From assembly GCA_947627175.1 (NCBI GenBank), contig CANQVA010000005.1:1-64000 (forward strand): 64,000 nucleotides of DNA, read 5' to 3'. The translations under genes were made by a program, and so were the position numbers. Below the pieces are notes generated by a model that did not search any database, was not told where the DNA came from, and saw only the letters and a program-made list of their open reading frames with translations. How positions within the stretch are numbered: position 1 is the stretch's first letter; every line of letters starts with the position of its first letter. This DNA is from an uncultured Ruminococcus sp. (GTDB taxonomy: Bacteria > Bacillota > Clostridia > Oscillospirales > Ruminococcaceae). Positions 43,178-51,829 of this stretch are shown here, piece by piece.

Positions 43178-43267
43178 TATTATTGTATGAAAAAAACGTA
43201 CGTAACATTTTTTATCCTGTAATACAGATTAAAAAATAAACCAATAATTTTTGGGAGTGAATACTAA

Positions 43268-44644
43268 ATGGAATATCGTATTGAACACGACTCTATGGGC
43301 GAGGTTAAAGTTCCTGCCGACAAATACTGGGCTGCCCAGACTGAAAGAAGTCATGAAAATTTTCTTATAGGTGTAGGCATAGAAACAATGCCGAGGGAAA
43401 TAACTCATGCTTTCGGAATACTTAAAAAAGCTGCTGCTATAGCAAATCATGCTGTAAAACCTGAAAAAATGACAGATGAAAAACTTTCCGCAATCTCTCA
43501 GGCGTGCGACGAAGTTATGAGCGGTTCTCTTAATGAACATTTTCCGCTTGTTGTATGGCAGACAGGAAGCGGTACGCAGTCAAATATGAATGCAAATGAA
43601 GTAATTGCCAACAGGGGAAATGAAATCGCAGGTTCAAAACTTCTTCATCCGAATGATGACATAAATATGAGCCAATCATCAAATGATACTTTCCCGACTG
43701 CAATGCACATTGCCGCTGTTATTGCTGTTGAGGACAAGGTTATCCCGGCTGTTGATACTCTTATTGATACCTTTAAAAGACTTGAAAAAGAAAATGAAGG
43801 CATTGTAAAGAGTGGACGCACTCATCTTCAGGACGCAACCCCTATAAAGTTTTCACAGGAAATAAGCGGTTGGAGAGCATCACTTGAAAAAGACAAAAAA
43901 ATGCTTCTTTCTTCCGTTGAAGAATTGAGAGAACTTGCTCTTGGCGGTACAGCAGTAGGTACGGGTCTTAATGCACCTGTAGGTTTTGCTGAAAAGGCTG
44001 CTGAGGCTATCAGCGAAATTTCAGGAAAGAAATTTGTAACAGCACCTAACAAGTTCCATTCACTTACTTCAAAGGACGAAATTGTATTTGCTCATGGTGC
44101 TTTAAAGGCTCTTGCTGCTGATATGATGAAAATTGCAAATGATGTTAGATGGCTTGCTTCCGGTCCCCGTGACGGTCTCGGTGAAATCTTTATCCCTGAA
44201 AATGAACCCGGTTCGTCAATTATGCCCGGCAAGGTAAATCCTACACAGTGTGAACAAGTTACTATGGTTGCCGTTCAGGTAATGGGAAATGATGTTGCTG
44301 TAAGTATGGCTGCTTCTCAGGGTAATTTTGAACTTAACGTGTTTATGCCTGTATGTGCATATAATTTCCTTCAATCTGCACGTCTGCTTGCTGAATCAAT
44401 CGTTTCATTCAATAAGAATTGTGCTGTAGGAATAAAGGCAAACAAAGAAAAAATGCATCACAATCTTCATAACTCTCTTATGCTTGTTACTGCTCTTAAT
44501 CCGTATATCGGTTATGAAAACGCTGCAAAAACCGCAAAAAAGGCTTTCAAGGACAATATTTCCCTTAAAGATGCCTGCGTAGAACTCGGTTTCCTTACGG
44601 CTGAACGTTTTGATGAAGTTTTTCATCCGGAGGAAATGGCATAA
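43268..44644 (+). CDS. fumC: Class II fumarate hydratase
   Basis: A 458-residue oxygen-stable fumarase of the argininosuccinase superfamily. It shows RIEHDSMGEVKVPADKYWAAQTERS, TGSGTQSNMNANEV, the SQSSNDTFPTAMH segment, GRTHLQDATPIKF and the superfamily signature GSSIMPGKVNPTQCE. It interconverts malate and fumarate. Being first in the operon that ends in a fumarate reductase, it most likely runs in the reductive direction and feeds fumarate to that enzyme. It has a GGGAG site and a long regulatory region upstream. Confidence 0.96.
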   Translation: MEYRIEHDSMGEVKVPADKYWAAQTERSHENFLIGVGIETMPREITHAFGILKKAAAIANHAVKPEKMTDEKLSAISQACDEVMSGSLNEHFPLVVWQTGSGTQSNMNANEVIANRGNEIAGSKLLHPNDDINMSQSSNDTFPTAMHIAAVIAVEDKVIPAVDTLIDTFKRLEKENEGIVKSGRTHLQDATPIKFSQEISGWRASLEKDKKMLLSSVEELRELALGGTAVGTGLNAPVGFAEKAAEAISEISGKKFVTAPNKFHSLTSKDEIVFAHGALKALAADMMKIANDVRWLASGPRDGLGEIFIPENEPGSSIMPGKVNPTQCEQVTMVAVQVMGNDVAVSMAASQGNFELNVFMPVCAYNFLQSARLLAESIVSFNKNCAVGIKANKEKMHHNLHNSLMLVTALNPYIGYENAAKTAKKAFKDNISLKDACVELGFLTAERFDEVFHPEEMA

Positions 44645-44668
44645 AATTTATAGAAAGGAAGCGTACTA

Positions 44669-45466
44669 ATGAATACCTTCACGTATTATCCCGGCTGTAC
44701 GCTCAGAACCAAAGCAAAAGACCTTGACACTTATGCAAGGTCATCTGCCGAAGCTCTCGGAATTACTCTTGAAGAACCGGAGAATTGGCAGTGTTGCGGC
44801 GGTGCTTATACTACAGCCAAAGATGAAATTGCTACAAAACTTTCTGCGGTGAGAACTCTCAACGCCGCAAAAGAAGCCGGCAGACCGCTTGTAACAGTCT
44901 GTTCCGCCTGCCATAACGTTATAAAACAGACAAATTACGATATTTCCAAAGATGAGGAAATGGCAGCAAAGGTAAATAACTACCTTAAACTTGATGAACC
45001 TTATACAGGTGAAACTACTGTTTATCATTATCTTGAAATGCTCCGTGATGTTGTGGGTTTTGACAATCTTAAAAAACAAGTTGTAAATCCTTTCAAGGGA
45101 AAGAAAATTGCCGCTTATTACGGCTGTCTGCTTCTCCGTCCGAGTAAAGCTCTTGCTATGGACGACCCCGAAAATCCTACAATCATTGAGGACTTTATAA
45201 AGGCTATCGGCGGTACTCCTGTTATTTATGCACAGCGTAACGAATGTTGCGGAGGTTACATAACCATGGAGGACAAAGCACAGGCTTCAAAAAGAAGTTC
45301 AAAAGTTATGGATTCTGCTAAAGAACAAGGTGCAGACATGATTATTACTGCTTGTCCGCTCTGTCTTTACAACCTGAAAAAAAATTCCGGCTCCGACCTT
45401 CCTGTTTATTACTTCACTGAACTTCTTGCCGAAGCTCTCGGATTAAAGGAGGCTAATAATGAATAA
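44669..45466 (+). CDS. hdrB: Heterodisulfide reductase subunit B-like protein (two CCG domains)
   Basis: A 265-residue protein with two CCG domains, each of which in HdrB coordinates a non-cubane [4Fe-4S] cluster. The first has PGC near residue 10, WQCCGG and CSACHNV; the second has YGC near residue 150, NECCGG and CPLCLYNL. All ligands appear intact. Bacterial HdrB homologues pass electrons to varied disulfide or other acceptors. Here no heterodisulfide substrate is expected, so I infer that it relays electrons within the complex. It overlaps hdrC by 8 bp. Confidence 0.9.
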   Translation: MNTFTYYPGCTLRTKAKDLDTYARSSAEALGITLEEPENWQCCGGAYTTAKDEIATKLSAVRTLNAAKEAGRPLVTVCSACHNVIKQTNYDISKDEEMAAKVNNYLKLDEPYTGETTVYHYLEMLRDVVGFDNLKKQVVNPFKGKKIAAYYGCLLLRPSKALAMDDPENPTIIEDFIKAIGGTPVIYAQRNECCGGYITMEDKAQASKRSSKVMDSAKEQGADMIITACPLCLYNLKKNSGSDLPVYYFTELLAEALGLKEANNE

Positions 45467-45842
45467 TAATCTAAAAGAACAAGTTCTCCGTTCCAGCGGT
45501 GTAAACGTCCTGAAATGTATGCGATGCGGTAAATGCTCAGGCACTTGTCCGTCATATGATGAAATGGAATACCATCCGCATCAGTTTGTGTACATGGTGG
45601 AAAAAGGCGACATTGAAACTCTTATGAATTCAAAGTCAATTTATAAATGCCTTACCTGCTTTGCGTGTGTTGACAGATGCCCGAGAAACGTTGAACCGGC
45701 TAAGGTAGTTGAGGCTGTACGCCTTGCGGCTATCCGCAAGCAAGGTAATAATCATCTTATTGCCGACAGCATTCCCGAAATGCTGGACGAAGATTTGCCG
45801 CAGCAGGCAATTGTTACGGCATTCAGAAAATATACTAAGTAA
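45459..45842 (+). CDS. hdrC: Heterodisulfide reductase subunit C-like ferredoxin
   Basis: A 127-residue protein with two [4Fe-4S] motifs, CMRCGKCSGTCP and CLTCFACVDRCPRN, in the HdrC arrangement with a helical C-terminus. It would connect the clusters of HdrA to HdrB. There is 12 bp to hdrA with an AAGGAGGAG ribosome-binding site. Being a separate small protein rather than fused to B, it follows the hdrABC type seen in methanogens and sulfate reducers. Confidence 0.9.
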   Translation: MNNNLKEQVLRSSGVNVLKCMRCGKCSGTCPSYDEMEYHPHQFVYMVEKGDIETLMNSKSIYKCLTCFACVDRCPRNVEPAKVVEAVRLAAIRKQGNNHLIADSIPEMLDEDLPQQAIVTAFRKYTK

Positions 45843-45854
45843 GGAGGAGATAAT

Positions 45855-47861
45855 ATGCAGAGAATAGGAGTATTTGTCTGTCATTGCGGTACTAATATAG
45901 CCGCAACGGTAGATGTTAAGGCTGTCGCAGAGGCTCTCAGTCATGAATCCGGAGTAGTTATCTCTCAGGAATATCAGTATATGTGTTCTGAAGCCGGTCA
46001 GAATCTCATAAAGGATTCTATAAAAGAATATGGTCTTACAGGTGTTGTTGTATGTTCATGTTCACCAAGAATGCATGAAAATACTTTCAGAAAAGCTGCC
46101 GCTGCTGCCGGTCTTAATCCTTACCTTGTTGAAATCGCAAATATACGTGAACAGTGTTCATGGATTCACAAGGATATTGCAACGGCTACTGAAAAAGCTA
46201 TTATTCTCGGTAAAGCCGCTATTGCAAAAGTTCACCTCAATGCACCCCTTACAGCAGGCGAAAGCCCTGTTGCAAAAAGAGCATTGGTAATAGGCGGAGG
46301 CATCGCAGGTATTCAGACAGCTCTCGATATTGCCGAAGCAGGTTTTGAAGTTGATATAGTTGAAAAAGAAGCTACTATCGGCGGAAAAATGGCTCAGATT
46401 GATAAAACTTTCCCGACGCTTGACTGTGCCGCTTGTATTCTCACGCCTAAAATGGTTGAGGCTTCACAAAATGAACTTATCACTATTCATTCATATAGTG
46501 AAGTAAGTGCTGTAAAGGGATTTGTAGGAAACTTTACAGTTACTATAAAGAAAAAGACACGTTTTGTTGATGAGACAAAATGTACCGGCTGTGGACTTTG
46601 TACAGAGGCTTGCCCCATGAAAAAAGTTCCGAATGCTTTTAATCTCGGTCTTGATAACAGAAGTGCTATTTATATTCCGTTTGCACAAGCTGTACCGAAA
46701 GTTGCTACAATTGACCCGAATTACTGCCTTAAACTTAAAGGCGGTACTGTTAAGGAAAAAGTCTGCGGAAAATGTGCTGCGGCTTGTACTGTAGGTGCTA
46801 TCAATTATCATCAGCAGGACGAATACATTGAACAAAAATACGGTGCAATAATCGTTGCAACAGGTTTCAATCCGATTAAACTTGATAAATATGATGAGTT
46901 TGCATATAATCAGTGTCCCGACGTTGTAACTTCTCTTGAACTTGAAAGACTTATGAACGCCGCAGGCCCTAACGGTGGAACACTTCTCAGACCGTCCGAC
47001 AAAACTCATCCGCACAAAATTGTATTTGTACAGTGTGTAGGTTCAAGATGCGACGACAGCAAGGGAAAACCGTACTGTTCAAAAATATGTTGTATGTATA
47101 CAGCAAAACACGCTATGCTTATCCGTGAAAAATACCCGGATACAGAAGTTTATGTATTCTACATAGATGTACGTACCCCCGGCAAGAATTTTGATGAATT
47201 CTACCGCAGGGCAGTTGAACAATATAACGTTCATTATATAAAGGGCATGGTAGGCAAAGTTACCCCAAAAGCTGACGGTACTATAGATGTTCAGGCTTCT
47301 GACCTTCTTTCAAATGAACAGCTTCACATTGATGCTGATATGGTTGTTCTTGCAACTGCTATTGAACCAGACAAAACTGCACGTCCGCTTGCTACAATGC
47401 TTACAACTCAAATGGATACAAATGATTTCTTTACAGAGGCTCACGCAAAACTTCGTCCTGTAGAAAGTGCTACTGCCGGTATTTTCCTTTCGGGTGCTTG
47501 TCAAGGCCCTAAAGATATTCCGGAAACTGTTGCACAGGCAAGTGCTGCCGCTTCAAAAGCTATCGGTCTGCTTGTAAAGAACAGTATCACCTGCAACCCG
47601 TGTGTTGCTCATTCAAACGAACTTATGTGTAACGGCTGTTCAGCCTGTGAAAAAGTTTGTCCTTATGGTGCTATCACTTATCAGGACAAAGAATTCAGAA
47701 TGCCTGACCGCACAACAGCTATAAGACGTGTGGCAAGTGTAAATCCTGCCGTTTGTCAGGGTTGTGGTGCTTGTACAGTTGCCTGTCCGTCAGGTGCTAT
47801 GGATTTAAACGGCTTCTCTAACAGTCAGATTATGGCGGAGGTAGATGCAATATGCAAGTAA
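45855..47861 (+). CDS. hdrA: Heterodisulfide reductase subunit A-like flavoprotein (bifurcating type)
   Basis: A 668-residue flavoprotein, about the length of methanogen HdrA. In order there is an N-terminal cysteine-containing domain (VFVCHCGTNIA, VVCSCSPRMHENTF), a Rossmann FAD motif (ALVIGGGIAGIQTALDIAEAG), IGGKMAQIDKTFPTLDCAACILTPKM, an inserted [4Fe-4S] pair (CTGCGLCTEACP and CGKCAAACTVGAI), and two C-terminal ferredoxin motifs (CNGCSACEKVCPYGAI, CQGCGACTVACPSGAM). In the known family the FAD splits electron pairs between ferredoxin and a high-potential acceptor. All cluster ligands look present, so bifurcation is plausible. It overlaps the next gene by 10 bp. Confidence 0.92.
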   Translation: MQRIGVFVCHCGTNIAATVDVKAVAEALSHESGVVISQEYQYMCSEAGQNLIKDSIKEYGLTGVVVCSCSPRMHENTFRKAAAAAGLNPYLVEIANIREQCSWIHKDIATATEKAIILGKAAIAKVHLNAPLTAGESPVAKRALVIGGGIAGIQTALDIAEAGFEVDIVEKEATIGGKMAQIDKTFPTLDCAACILTPKMVEASQNELITIHSYSEVSAVKGFVGNFTVTIKKKTRFVDETKCTGCGLCTEACPMKKVPNAFNLGLDNRSAIYIPFAQAVPKVATIDPNYCLKLKGGTVKEKVCGKCAAACTVGAINYHQQDEYIEQKYGAIIVATGFNPIKLDKYDEFAYNQCPDVVTSLELERLMNAAGPNGGTLLRPSDKTHPHKIVFVQCVGSRCDDSKGKPYCSKICCMYTAKHAMLIREKYPDTEVYVFYIDVRTPGKNFDEFYRRAVEQYNVHYIKGMVGKVTPKADGTIDVQASDLLSNEQLHIDADMVVLATAIEPDKTARPLATMLTTQMDTNDFFTEAHAKLRPVESATAGIFLSGACQGPKDIPETVAQASAAASKAIGLLVKNSITCNPCVAHSNELMCNGCSACEKVCPYGAITYQDKEFRMPDRTTAIRRVASVNPAVCQGCGACTVACPSGAMDLNGFSNSQIMAEVDAICK

Positions 47862-48298
47862 ACGATAATAAAGAATTTCAACCGCTGATTGTCGCATTCT
47901 GCTGTAACTGGTGTTCATATGCAGGTGCTGACCTTTCAGGCACAAACAGACTTAACTATCCGACAAATGTTAAAATCATCAGAGTACCATGTTCTTGCCG
48001 TGTAAATCCGATGTTCATTTTAAGGGCATTTCAGAAAGGTGCAGACGGAGTTATTCTCTGTGGCTGTCACCCCGGCGACTGTCATTATACGTCGGGCAAC
48101 TACTTCACAAGAAGAAGAATGACACTTCTTTTCAGTATGCTCGATTTTCTCGGCATTGAACGTGACCGTACAAGAGTAGAATGGGTTTCTGCCGCTGAAG
48201 GTGCAAAGTTTGCGGCAACTATGAACGAATTTACAGAAGCTGTAAAGAAACTCGGCCCTAACCGCAGATTGGAGGATTTACGATGCAGGAAGCAATAA
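47852..48298 (+). CDS. mvhD: MvhD/FlxD-type iron-sulfur protein
   Basis: A 148-residue [2Fe-2S] protein of the MvhD family, which links an electron-donating module to HdrA. The cysteines lie in FCCNWCSYAGAD, VPCSCRVN and CGCHPGDCHY. In methanogens the partner is a hydrogenase; in Flx-Hdr systems it is an NADH-oxidising module. Here no hydrogenase gene is present and the next three genes encode NAD(P)H/iron-sulfur proteins, so the Flx role is the better reading. It overlaps both hdrA and the following gene. Confidence 0.9.
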   Translation: MQVNDNKEFQPLIVAFCCNWCSYAGADLSGTNRLNYPTNVKIIRVPCSCRVNPMFILRAFQKGADGVILCGCHPGDCHYTSGNYFTRRRMTLLFSMLDFLGIERDRTRVEWVSAAEGAKFAATMNEFTEAVKKLGPNRRLEDLRCRKQ

Positions 48299-49254
48299 TC
48301 AGCAAGGCAAAACAGCTCCTTGCAGATGGCACAGTAAACCGTGTTATCGGCTGGAAAAAAGGAGAATTTGCTTACGACATCACTCCGGCAATTTTTGAAA
48401 GTGCAGAGGAAATTGATGCAGAATTTGTATATGATGATTTTACCTCCGCAAACGTTTCAAAATATCTTGTCAAGGAAAGCAAAAAAGAAGGAAAAATCCT
48501 TGCTTTCCTCAAACCTTGCGATACTTACAGTCTTAACCAGCTTACTAAGGAACACAGGGTAAACCGTGACAATATTTATGTTGTCGGTATTCCAAGCGAC
48601 GGTAAACTTGACGCTGAAAAAATCAAGGCTAAGGGAATAACAGGTATTATCGGCGTTGAAAGAAACGGCGACACACTTAAAATAAATACCATTTACGGCG
48701 AGGAAACTATGCCCGTTTCAGAAGCTATGAGCAATAAGTGTTTAAGCTGTAAGAGTAAAAAACACGTTACTTATGATGAACTTATTGGTGAGGACGGCGA
48801 AGTTATTGAATCAGACCGTTTCGACATGGTTGAAAAACTTGAAAACATGACTTCTCAGGAGCGTTATGACTTCTGGAAAAATGAACTTTCAAAGTGCATC
48901 AGATGTAATGCGTGCAGAAATGTCTGTCCTGCTTGTACCTGTGAAAACTGTGTATTTGATAATCCCGATTCAGGTATTCAGAATAAAGCAGCATCAGACA
49001 GCTTTGAAGAAAATATGTTCCATATTATCCGTGCTTTCCACGTTGCAGGAAGATGTACAGACTGCGGTGAATGTTCAAGAGTTTGTCCTCAGAATATTCC
49101 GCTTCACCTCCTCAACAGAAAGTTTATTAAGGACATCAACTCCCTTTATGGTGAGTATCAGGCAGGAGAGGATACAACTTCAAGAGCACCTCTCAATGAT
49201 TATACACAGGACGACTGCGAAGCAAGTATCGTTCATGAAAGGGGTGTTGAGTAA
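48283..49254 (+). CDS. 4Fe-4S dicluster electron-transfer protein (FlxC-like)
   Basis: A 323-residue protein. The N-terminal 200 residues resemble the FrhB/FdhB-type hydrogenase-beta fold (LAFLKPCDTYSLNQLTKEHR, CLSCKSKK). The C-terminal part has two ferredoxin-like motifs, CIRCNACRNVCPACTCENC and CTDCGECSRVCP. It fits one of the two iron-sulfur subunits found between MvhD and the NADH-binding subunit in Flx-type clusters. The assignment as B or C is arbitrary. It starts inside the end of the MvhD-like gene. Confidence 0.8.
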   Translation: MQEAIISKAKQLLADGTVNRVIGWKKGEFAYDITPAIFESAEEIDAEFVYDDFTSANVSKYLVKESKKEGKILAFLKPCDTYSLNQLTKEHRVNRDNIYVVGIPSDGKLDAEKIKAKGITGIIGVERNGDTLKINTIYGEETMPVSEAMSNKCLSCKSKKHVTYDELIGEDGEVIESDRFDMVEKLENMTSQERYDFWKNELSKCIRCNACRNVCPACTCENCVFDNPDSGIQNKAASDSFEENMFHIIRAFHVAGRCTDCGECSRVCPQNIPLHLLNRKFIKDINSLYGEYQAGEDTTSRAPLNDYTQDDCEASIVHERGVE

Positions 49255-50273
49255 TGCTTAAAATATCTCTCGAAAATCTCGGTAAACTTTTTGACGCTGT
49301 AGCTGAAAAACAGACTCTTTATATTCCTACAGACCGTGAAGACGGTGCATCAGAATACAAAAAGTATGAATCAGGAATGAAACTCAGCAAAAATCTTAAT
49401 ACACTGCGTAGTGCAAAGGACTTTTTCTTTCCTCAGACTGAAAATCTCGCTGACTTCAAAATGGAGGGCAAAAAGATTGAAGTTATTGACGTGCGTAAAG
49501 AATCGGAAGATTTCGTTGTGTTTGGAGTTCGTGCTTGTGATGCAAGAAGTTTTACAATTCTTGATAAAGTTTTCCTTTGTGAACCCGTTGACAGCTATTA
49601 TAAAAACCGCCGTGACCACGGAACTGTTGTAACTATGGCTTGCACTAAACCTACTGAAACTTGTTTCTGCGGAACTTTCGGCATTGACCCGACTGCTCCC
49701 GAGGGTGATGCTGCTTGTTGGTCTGATGGTGAAAATCTCTTTATTCAGGCTAATAACGAAAAAGGTCAGGCGTTTATTGACTCTGTTTCTTCACTCCTTG
49801 AGGACGGCGACACCGCAAAACTCGATGAAGTAAAGGCTAAAACTAAAGAAATTCTCGGAAAACTCCCGCTTGCTAATCTCTCTACCGAATCATTCGGCGG
49901 TGATAAACTCATGGAACACTTCAATTCTGAAAAGTGGGCTGAACTCTCTGAAAGCTGTCTTGGCTGTGGTACTTGTACATTCGTATGCCCGACTTGTCAA
50001 TGCTATGATATTAAAGATTTCGATACGGGTCACGGAATAAAACGTTTCAGATGTTGGGATTCCTGTATGTATTCCGATTTCACAAAAATGGCTCATGGCA
50101 ATATACGTAATTCTCAGCTTGAACGTTTCCGTCAGAGATTCATGCACAAGCTGGTATATTTCCCTTCAAACAATAATGGCGAATTCGGCTGTGTAGGCTG
50201 TGGAAGATGTCTTTCTAAATGCCCTATTTCAATGAATATCGTCAAGGTAATGAAAGCATTGGAGGTTAAGTAA
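49254..50273 (+). CDS. AsrA-like 4Fe-4S electron-transfer protein (FlxB-like)
   Basis: A 339-residue protein resembling subunit A of anaerobic sulfite reductase. It has VFGVRACDARSFTILDKVF, CTKPTETCFCGTFGID, then CLGCGTCTFVCPTCQCYD and a final CVGCGRCLSKCPISM. A sulfite reductase catalytic (siroheme) subunit is absent from the operon, so these AsrAB-like genes are better read as the Flx electron-input module. Its ATG overlaps the TAA of the preceding gene and its end overlaps the next start. Confidence 0.85.
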   Translation: MLKISLENLGKLFDAVAEKQTLYIPTDREDGASEYKKYESGMKLSKNLNTLRSAKDFFFPQTENLADFKMEGKKIEVIDVRKESEDFVVFGVRACDARSFTILDKVFLCEPVDSYYKNRRDHGTVVTMACTKPTETCFCGTFGIDPTAPEGDAACWSDGENLFIQANNEKGQAFIDSVSSLLEDGDTAKLDEVKAKTKEILGKLPLANLSTESFGGDKLMEHFNSEKWAELSESCLGCGTCTFVCPTCQCYDIKDFDTGHGIKRFRCWDSCMYSDFTKMAHGNIRNSQLERFRQRFMHKLVYFPSNNNGEFGCVGCGRCLSKCPISMNIVKVMKALEVK

Positions 50274-51118
50274 TGAACACTAATGACACTTTAATTCCAC
50301 GCATCGGTGTTGTTACCGACATAAGAACAGATACTCCCGATGTAAAGACTTTCAGAGTAAATGCTATACAGGCAGACGGCACTGTAGGCGGTAAGGTTTT
50401 TGAACATATGCCCGGTCAGTGTGCAATGCTTTCTATTCCGGGTGTTGGTGAAGGTATGTTTTCTATAACTTCTTCACCTACAAACAAGGAATTTATGGAA
50501 TTCAGCATTAAAAAATGCGGTTGTCTTACTTCATGGCTTCACGCTATGGAAGTAGGTCAGCAGATTACTATCAGAGGACCTTACGGAAATCATTTTCCCG
50601 TTGAAACAGACCTTAAAGGCAAAGATTTACTCTTTATTGCCGGCGGTATTGGTCTTGCTCCGCTCCGCTCGGTAATTAACTATGTACGTGACAATCGTGC
50701 AAACTACGGTGATGTACAGATTATATACGGTTCACGTTCAAAAGATGACCTCGTTGATTATCAGGAAATTCTCGATGAATGGATGAACGATGACGGCGTT
50801 GAAGTGAATCTTACAATTGACAGAGAACAGGAGGGCTGGGACGGTCATGTCGGATTTGTTCCTAACTATGTAAAGGAACTTAACCCCTCACTCAGCAAAA
50901 CAGTACTTATATGCGGCCCTCCGATTATGATTAAGTTCACACTTGCTGGTCTTAAAGAACTTGGCTTTACTGAAACTCAGGTTTATACAACTATGGAACT
51001 TCGCATGAAATGTGCTGTCGGCAAATGCGGAAGATGTAATATCGGTGATAAATACGTCTGCAAAGACGGCCCTGTTTTCCGCTTTGACCAGCTCGACGAA
51101 CTGCCTGACGAATATTGA
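50273..51118 (+). CDS. flxA: FAD/NAD(P)H-binding oxidoreductase subunit (FlxA/AsrB-like)
   Basis: A 281-residue ferredoxin-reductase-fold protein. The FAD part has GQCAMLSIPGVGEGMFSITSSP (residues about 45-70), the nicotinamide part has LLFIAGGIGLAPLRSVI (about 122) and LICGPPIMIKF (about 210), and a C-terminal [2Fe-2S] loop has CAVGKCGRCNIG followed by a later cysteine. It is the expected site where NADH (or NADPH) donates a hydride. It is the closest to a defined electron donor in the operon, which points to NAD(P)H rather than H2 or formate. Confidence 0.88.
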   Translation: MNTNDTLIPRIGVVTDIRTDTPDVKTFRVNAIQADGTVGGKVFEHMPGQCAMLSIPGVGEGMFSITSSPTNKEFMEFSIKKCGCLTSWLHAMEVGQQITIRGPYGNHFPVETDLKGKDLLFIAGGIGLAPLRSVINYVRDNRANYGDVQIIYGSRSKDDLVDYQEILDEWMNDDGVEVNLTIDREQEGWDGHVGFVPNYVKELNPSLSKTVLICGPPIMIKFTLAGLKELGFTETQVYTTMELRMKCAVGKCGRCNIGDKYVCKDGPVFRFDQLDELPDEY

Positions 51119-51133
51119 TAAGGAGTATTGAAC

Positions 51134-51817
51134 ATGGAAAATATGTTAAACGTTTACCTGTTCGGCAAAAAATATCAGGTGCCGGCAGGGCTCACTATAA
51201 TGACGGCTATGGAATATGCCGGCTATGAACTTGTAAGAGGCTGTGGTTGCCGTAACGGTTTCTGCGGTGCTTGTGCAACTATCTACAGAATCAAGGATAA
51301 ACAGGAACTTCATGCCTGCCTCGCTTGTCAGACAGAAGTTCAGGAAGGTATGTACGTTGCTACACTTCCTTTCTTCCCGCTTGTAAAGAAAATTTACAAT
51401 ATTGAGGAAATCAAGCCCGACCAGCAGATTATGATGCAACTTTATCCTGAAATATACAGCTGTATCGGCTGTAACGCCTGCACTAAAGCTTGTACTCAGG
51501 AACTTAATACAATGCAATATATTGCTTATGCACAGAGAGGCGAATATGAAAAGTGTGCTGAAGAGTCTTTCGACTGCGTTATGTGCGGAGTATGTTCTTC
51601 ACGCTGTCCTGCCGGAATATCTCATCCACAGGTTGCTATGCTTGCAAGACGACTCAACGGTAAATATATAGCTCCCGAGTGCGGACACCTTGCTGACCGT
51701 GTAAACGAAATCAATGAGGGTATCTTTGATGAAAAAATGGCTGAACTTATGGCTAAATCAGTCGATAATGTTCAGGAAATAAAAGACCTTTATAATAATC
51801 GTGAGATTGAAAAGTAA
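51134..51817 (+). CDS. frdB: Fumarate reductase/TfrB-like iron-sulfur subunit
   Basis: A 227-residue protein with an N-terminal plant-type [2Fe-2S] loop (CGCRNGFCGACA and a later CLAC) and two cysteine motifs CIGCNACTKACTQ and CVMCGVCSSRCPAG. This is a succinate dehydrogenase/fumarate reductase B-type wire, but it differs from classical FrdB and lacks the CCG domains of methanogen TfrB. In this operon those CCG domains sit in the separate HdrB. I start it at ATG 51134 after AGGAG. It lies 12 bp before the flavoprotein gene. Confidence 0.8.
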   Translation: MENMLNVYLFGKKYQVPAGLTIMTAMEYAGYELVRGCGCRNGFCGACATIYRIKDKQELHACLACQTEVQEGMYVATLPFFPLVKKIYNIEEIKPDQQIMMQLYPEIYSCIGCNACTKACTQELNTMQYIAYAQRGEYEKCAEESFDCVMCGVCSSRCPAGISHPQVAMLARRLNGKYIAPECGHLADRVNEINEGIFDEKMAELMAKSVDNVQEIKDLYNNREIEK

Positions 51818-51829
51818 GGAGGAGCATAA

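Larger units (their letters stand above)
42807..43267. promoter_or_regulatory. Long regulatory intergenic region before the fumarase operon
   Basis: This 460-bp AT-rich stretch has no gene. It contains an 11-bp-stem inverted repeat at 43055-43086 (CATATGACATA/TATGTCATATG with a ten-base centre), a Rex-like palindrome at 43101-43118 and a promoter at 43149-43177. Several ATATGCA/CATATGCA words lie at 42880-42930. The length and density of palindromes suggest more than one regulator. Confidence 0.6.

Noticed and set aside
44669-47861. Methanogenic CoM-S-S-CoB heterodisulfide reductase
   Set aside because: The genome is clearly a Firmicute, and no methanogenesis genes or hydrogenase are present; the Hdr proteins are better read as an electron-bifurcating relay.
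49254-51118. Anaerobic sulfite reductase AsrAB
   Set aside because: The two genes resemble AsrA and AsrB, but no siroheme AsrC subunit is present and they are embedded between HdrA/MvhD and fumarate reductase subunits.
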